NCBI GenBank assembly: GCA_027023265.1
Contig: JALVVV010000001.1
Coordinates: forward strand, 1 to 64,000
DNA length: 64,000 nt
Direction of reading: 5' to 3'
From: DHVE2 group archaeon
Lineage (GTDB): Archaea > Thermoplasmatota > Thermoplasmata > Thermoplasmatales > Aciduliprofundaceae
Below, one piece after another: positions 62,398 to 64,000 of this stretch (its first letter is position 1; each line of letters starts with the position of its first letter). The position numbers and the translations under genes are program-made. The notes beneath the pieces were generated by a model. The model was given only the letters and a program-made list of their open reading frames with translations, did not search any database and had not been told where the DNA came from.

Positions 62398-64000
62398 CCG
62401 TGCCCACATGAAGAAGAGCCACCTCTTTTCCCCTGTACACTCTCGCTTTTTTCACGAAAACCATGTCCTCTGTAATTTTTACCCCGTTCACTTCTGCATC
62501 TCCACTCTGGATAGCATTCCATAGCTCTTCAGGGTTTGATGATTTTATGTAATTTATTATTTCCTTTGCTTTTTCCCTGTATTTTGGTCCTATAACTCCA
62601 AAGTTGGGTTTTATTTCGATGACCTTCTCCTCGGTCTTTCCTTCTATTCCCTCCTTCACTCTTGCCTTGAATGTACCCTCTATATCGCTGAAATCTGCAG
62701 AGATGCCGTCGAGCACGATTTCTTTAATCTCCCTCTTGTTCTCATTTTTCCACCTGCGAATTTCTGCGATGATATCTTTTACAATCTCACCCTTGTTTCT
62801 TGCGTCTTCGTCTACAAGCAAAGGTTCTGGCCATAACGTGATATGAACGCTCTTTTTTCCTTCCCTTTCTCTGAAAACTTCCTGGTATATCTCCTCGGTT
62901 ATGTGGGGCATGAACGGGGAGAACATCTTAACGATGCCCAGCATGACCTCGTAAAGCGTGTATTTGGTGCTGTCTTCATTGATGCGGTGCTTCACCATCT
63001 CAACGTAGTGGTCTGCGAACACGTGCCAGGTGAAATTCTCCAGGATTTTTATTGCCCTATCATAGCGGTATTCTTCCATGAGCTTGGTTACTTCCTCCAC
63101 GGTTTCGCTGTACCTTGTTAAGAGCCACCTGTCCATAAATTTCAACTCCGATGGCTTCTCAAATCCCGAGGAAATGGCATTCTTCACGAACTTGCCCAAG
63201 TTGTAGAGTTTGATTATCAATTTTCTCCCGCGCTTCACATCTTTGTAGCGGAAAGGCGTGTCTTCACCGATAGTGCAGTTTGCAGCGAAGTAGCGGAACG
63301 CGTCGGTGCCGTACTCATCGATTATCTCCAGGGGATCAACCACATTTCCCCACGAGGTATGCATGGGCCGTCCATCTGGAGCTAAGATGAAGCTGTCCAC
63401 GAATATGTTATCCCATGGCTTCTCCCCCGTCACGCTTTTACTTCTCAAAATTGTATAGAATGCCCACGTTCTTATTATGTCGTGACTCTGGGGCCTCAGA
63501 GACATGGGATATAAGTTTCTGAATTTTTCATCGTCGCGGGCCCAGAACGTGTTGTATAGCGGGGAAATTGAAGAATCAACCCAAGTGTCAAACACATCCT
63601 CGCTCCCATGCAGAGGAGCTCCGCAAACGGGGCATTTCTCGTAAGGCGGCGGGTCCACGGTGGGATCAACGTGCCTGTCCATCTTTTGCAGCTCCTCGAA
63701 TTTCGGCACGAAGGCATGGCCGTTCTCACATTCCCAGATTGGAATAGGGGTGGCAAAGTATCTCTGGCGCGAAACGACCCAGTCCCATTCAAGCGAGTCA
63801 ATCCATTCGTATAGCCTCTTCTTCATGAATTCTGGAATCCATTTAATCTCATCCGCTGTTGTGCGAACTTCTTCCTTTAAATCGGTTATCTTTATGAACC
63901 ACTGCTCCTTGTTCACAAATTCAATGGGCGTGTGGCAGCGCCAGCACACACCTACATTTTGCTCTATCTCTTCCTGTTTTATCAACAACCCTCCTTTTTT
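62378..64000 (-). CDS. valS: Valyl-tRNA synthetase, C-terminal part (runs off window)
   Basis: At least 540 residues are visible; the 5' end with the HIGH motif lies beyond the window. CWRCHTPIEF, DTWVDSSISPLYNTFWARDD and DIIRTWAFYTIL are ValRS landmarks. The class I KMSKS position reads RPMHTSWGN, lacking the normal Lys-Met-Ser pattern. The editing and anticodon-binding regions follow (MDRWLLTRYSETVEEVTKL near 300). Absence of the two Lys is unusual and might affect activation, unless compensated. ValRS rather than IleRS is inferred from the overall order. Confidence 0.9.
   Translation of the reverse strand, partial: KKGGLLIKQEEIEQNVGVCWRCHTPIEFVNKEQWFIKITDLKEEVRTTADEIKWIPEFMKKRLYEWIDSLEWDWVVSRQRYFATPIPIWECENGHAFVPKFEELQKMDRHVDPTVDPPPYEKCPVCGAPLHGSEDVFDTWVDSSISPLYNTFWARDDEKFRNLYPMSLRPQSHDIIRTWAFYTILRSKSVTGEKPWDNIFVDSFILAPDGRPMHTSWGNVVDPLEIIDEYGTDAFRYFAANCTIGEDTPFRYKDVKRGRKLIIKLYNLGKFVKNAISSGFEKPSELKFMDRWLLTRYSETVEEVTKLMEEYRYDRAIKILENFTWHVFADHYVEMVKHRINEDSTKYTLYEVMLGIVKMFSPFMPHITEEIYQEVFREREGKKSVHITLWPEPLLVDEDARNKGEIVKDIIAEIRRWKNENKREIKEIVLDGISADFSDIEGTFKARVKEGIEGKTEEKVIEIKPNFGVIGPKYREKAKEIINYIKSSNPEELWNAIQSGDAEVNGVKITEDMVFVKKARVYRGKEVALLHVGTVTVLLL

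Noticed and set aside
1-64000. CRISPR arrays, cas genes, rRNA genes and insertion sequences
   Set aside because: No regularly spaced direct repeats, no Cas motifs, no rRNA sequence and no transposase were seen on either strand.

Overview
The window is archaeal and most likely euryarchaeal (Thermoplasmatota / Aciduliprofundum-like; the lineage is inferred). It carries rpoH, an unsplit rpoB, split rpoA1/rpoA2, rpl30e and nusA in the archaeal order. It also has TFB, both RFC subunits, a GINS51-type replication protein, L10e, L41e, an archaellin, archaemetzincin and an intron-containing tRNA-Trp. TATA-type promoters and GGAGGTGAT-type ribosome sites recur.

Layout. 1-6120 is core: a partial secretion/archaellum-type membrane platform protein, a pilin-like protein, RFC small subunit, a phosphohexomutase, an isoaspartyl peptidase, two coiled-coil proteins and tRNA-Cys. 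6121-7239 is a decayed patch with HicB, a broken HicA and two related tiny proteins. About 7240-29132 is a 21.9 kb integrative element in the 3' end of tRNA-Trp. A 16-bp direct repeat bounds it, and its integrase lies next to the distal repeat. 29256-64000 returns to core genes: L41e, PGK, CorA, GuaA amidotransferase, TFB, RFC large subunit, QueH, RpiA, a KaiC-like ATPase, LysRS, the RNA polymerase operon, tRNA-Lys and tRNA-Ile, L10e, archaellin, RtcB, GINS and the C-terminal part of ValRS.

The element is a defence island with mobility genes. It encodes McrBC with an EVE-like domain inserted in the McrB AAA core, and a complete type I restriction-modification system whose HsdR contains an unusual carboxypeptidase-regulatory-like beta domain. 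It also encodes a two-gene unit: a probable prokaryotic viperin translationally coupled to a 1332-residue protein with an N-terminal NERD-like nuclease domain and a long helical-repeat body. Mobility functions are a full-length integrase, a second catalytic-core-only tyrosine recombinase, an HUH relaxase-like protein overlapping a zinc metallopeptidase, and a Rep-like winged-helix protein with iteron-like repeats. Several palindromic operator candidates sit in front of these genes, and one 18-bp promoter-proximal motif is shared by two of them. The viperin/NERD-helical unit is the best candidate for an undescribed system.

Other points of interest outside the element are an archaellin carrying a phage-tail-like domain, an RNA polymerase A'' with a PUA-like N-terminal extension, a ModE-HTH/Nudix fusion, a bacterial-type QueH, a tiny acidic helical protein between TFB and RFC-L, a ValRS with an eroded KMSKS motif, and a tRNA-Trp intron that is itself a box C/D guide RNA. 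All domain calls come from reading sequence; no database search was run.
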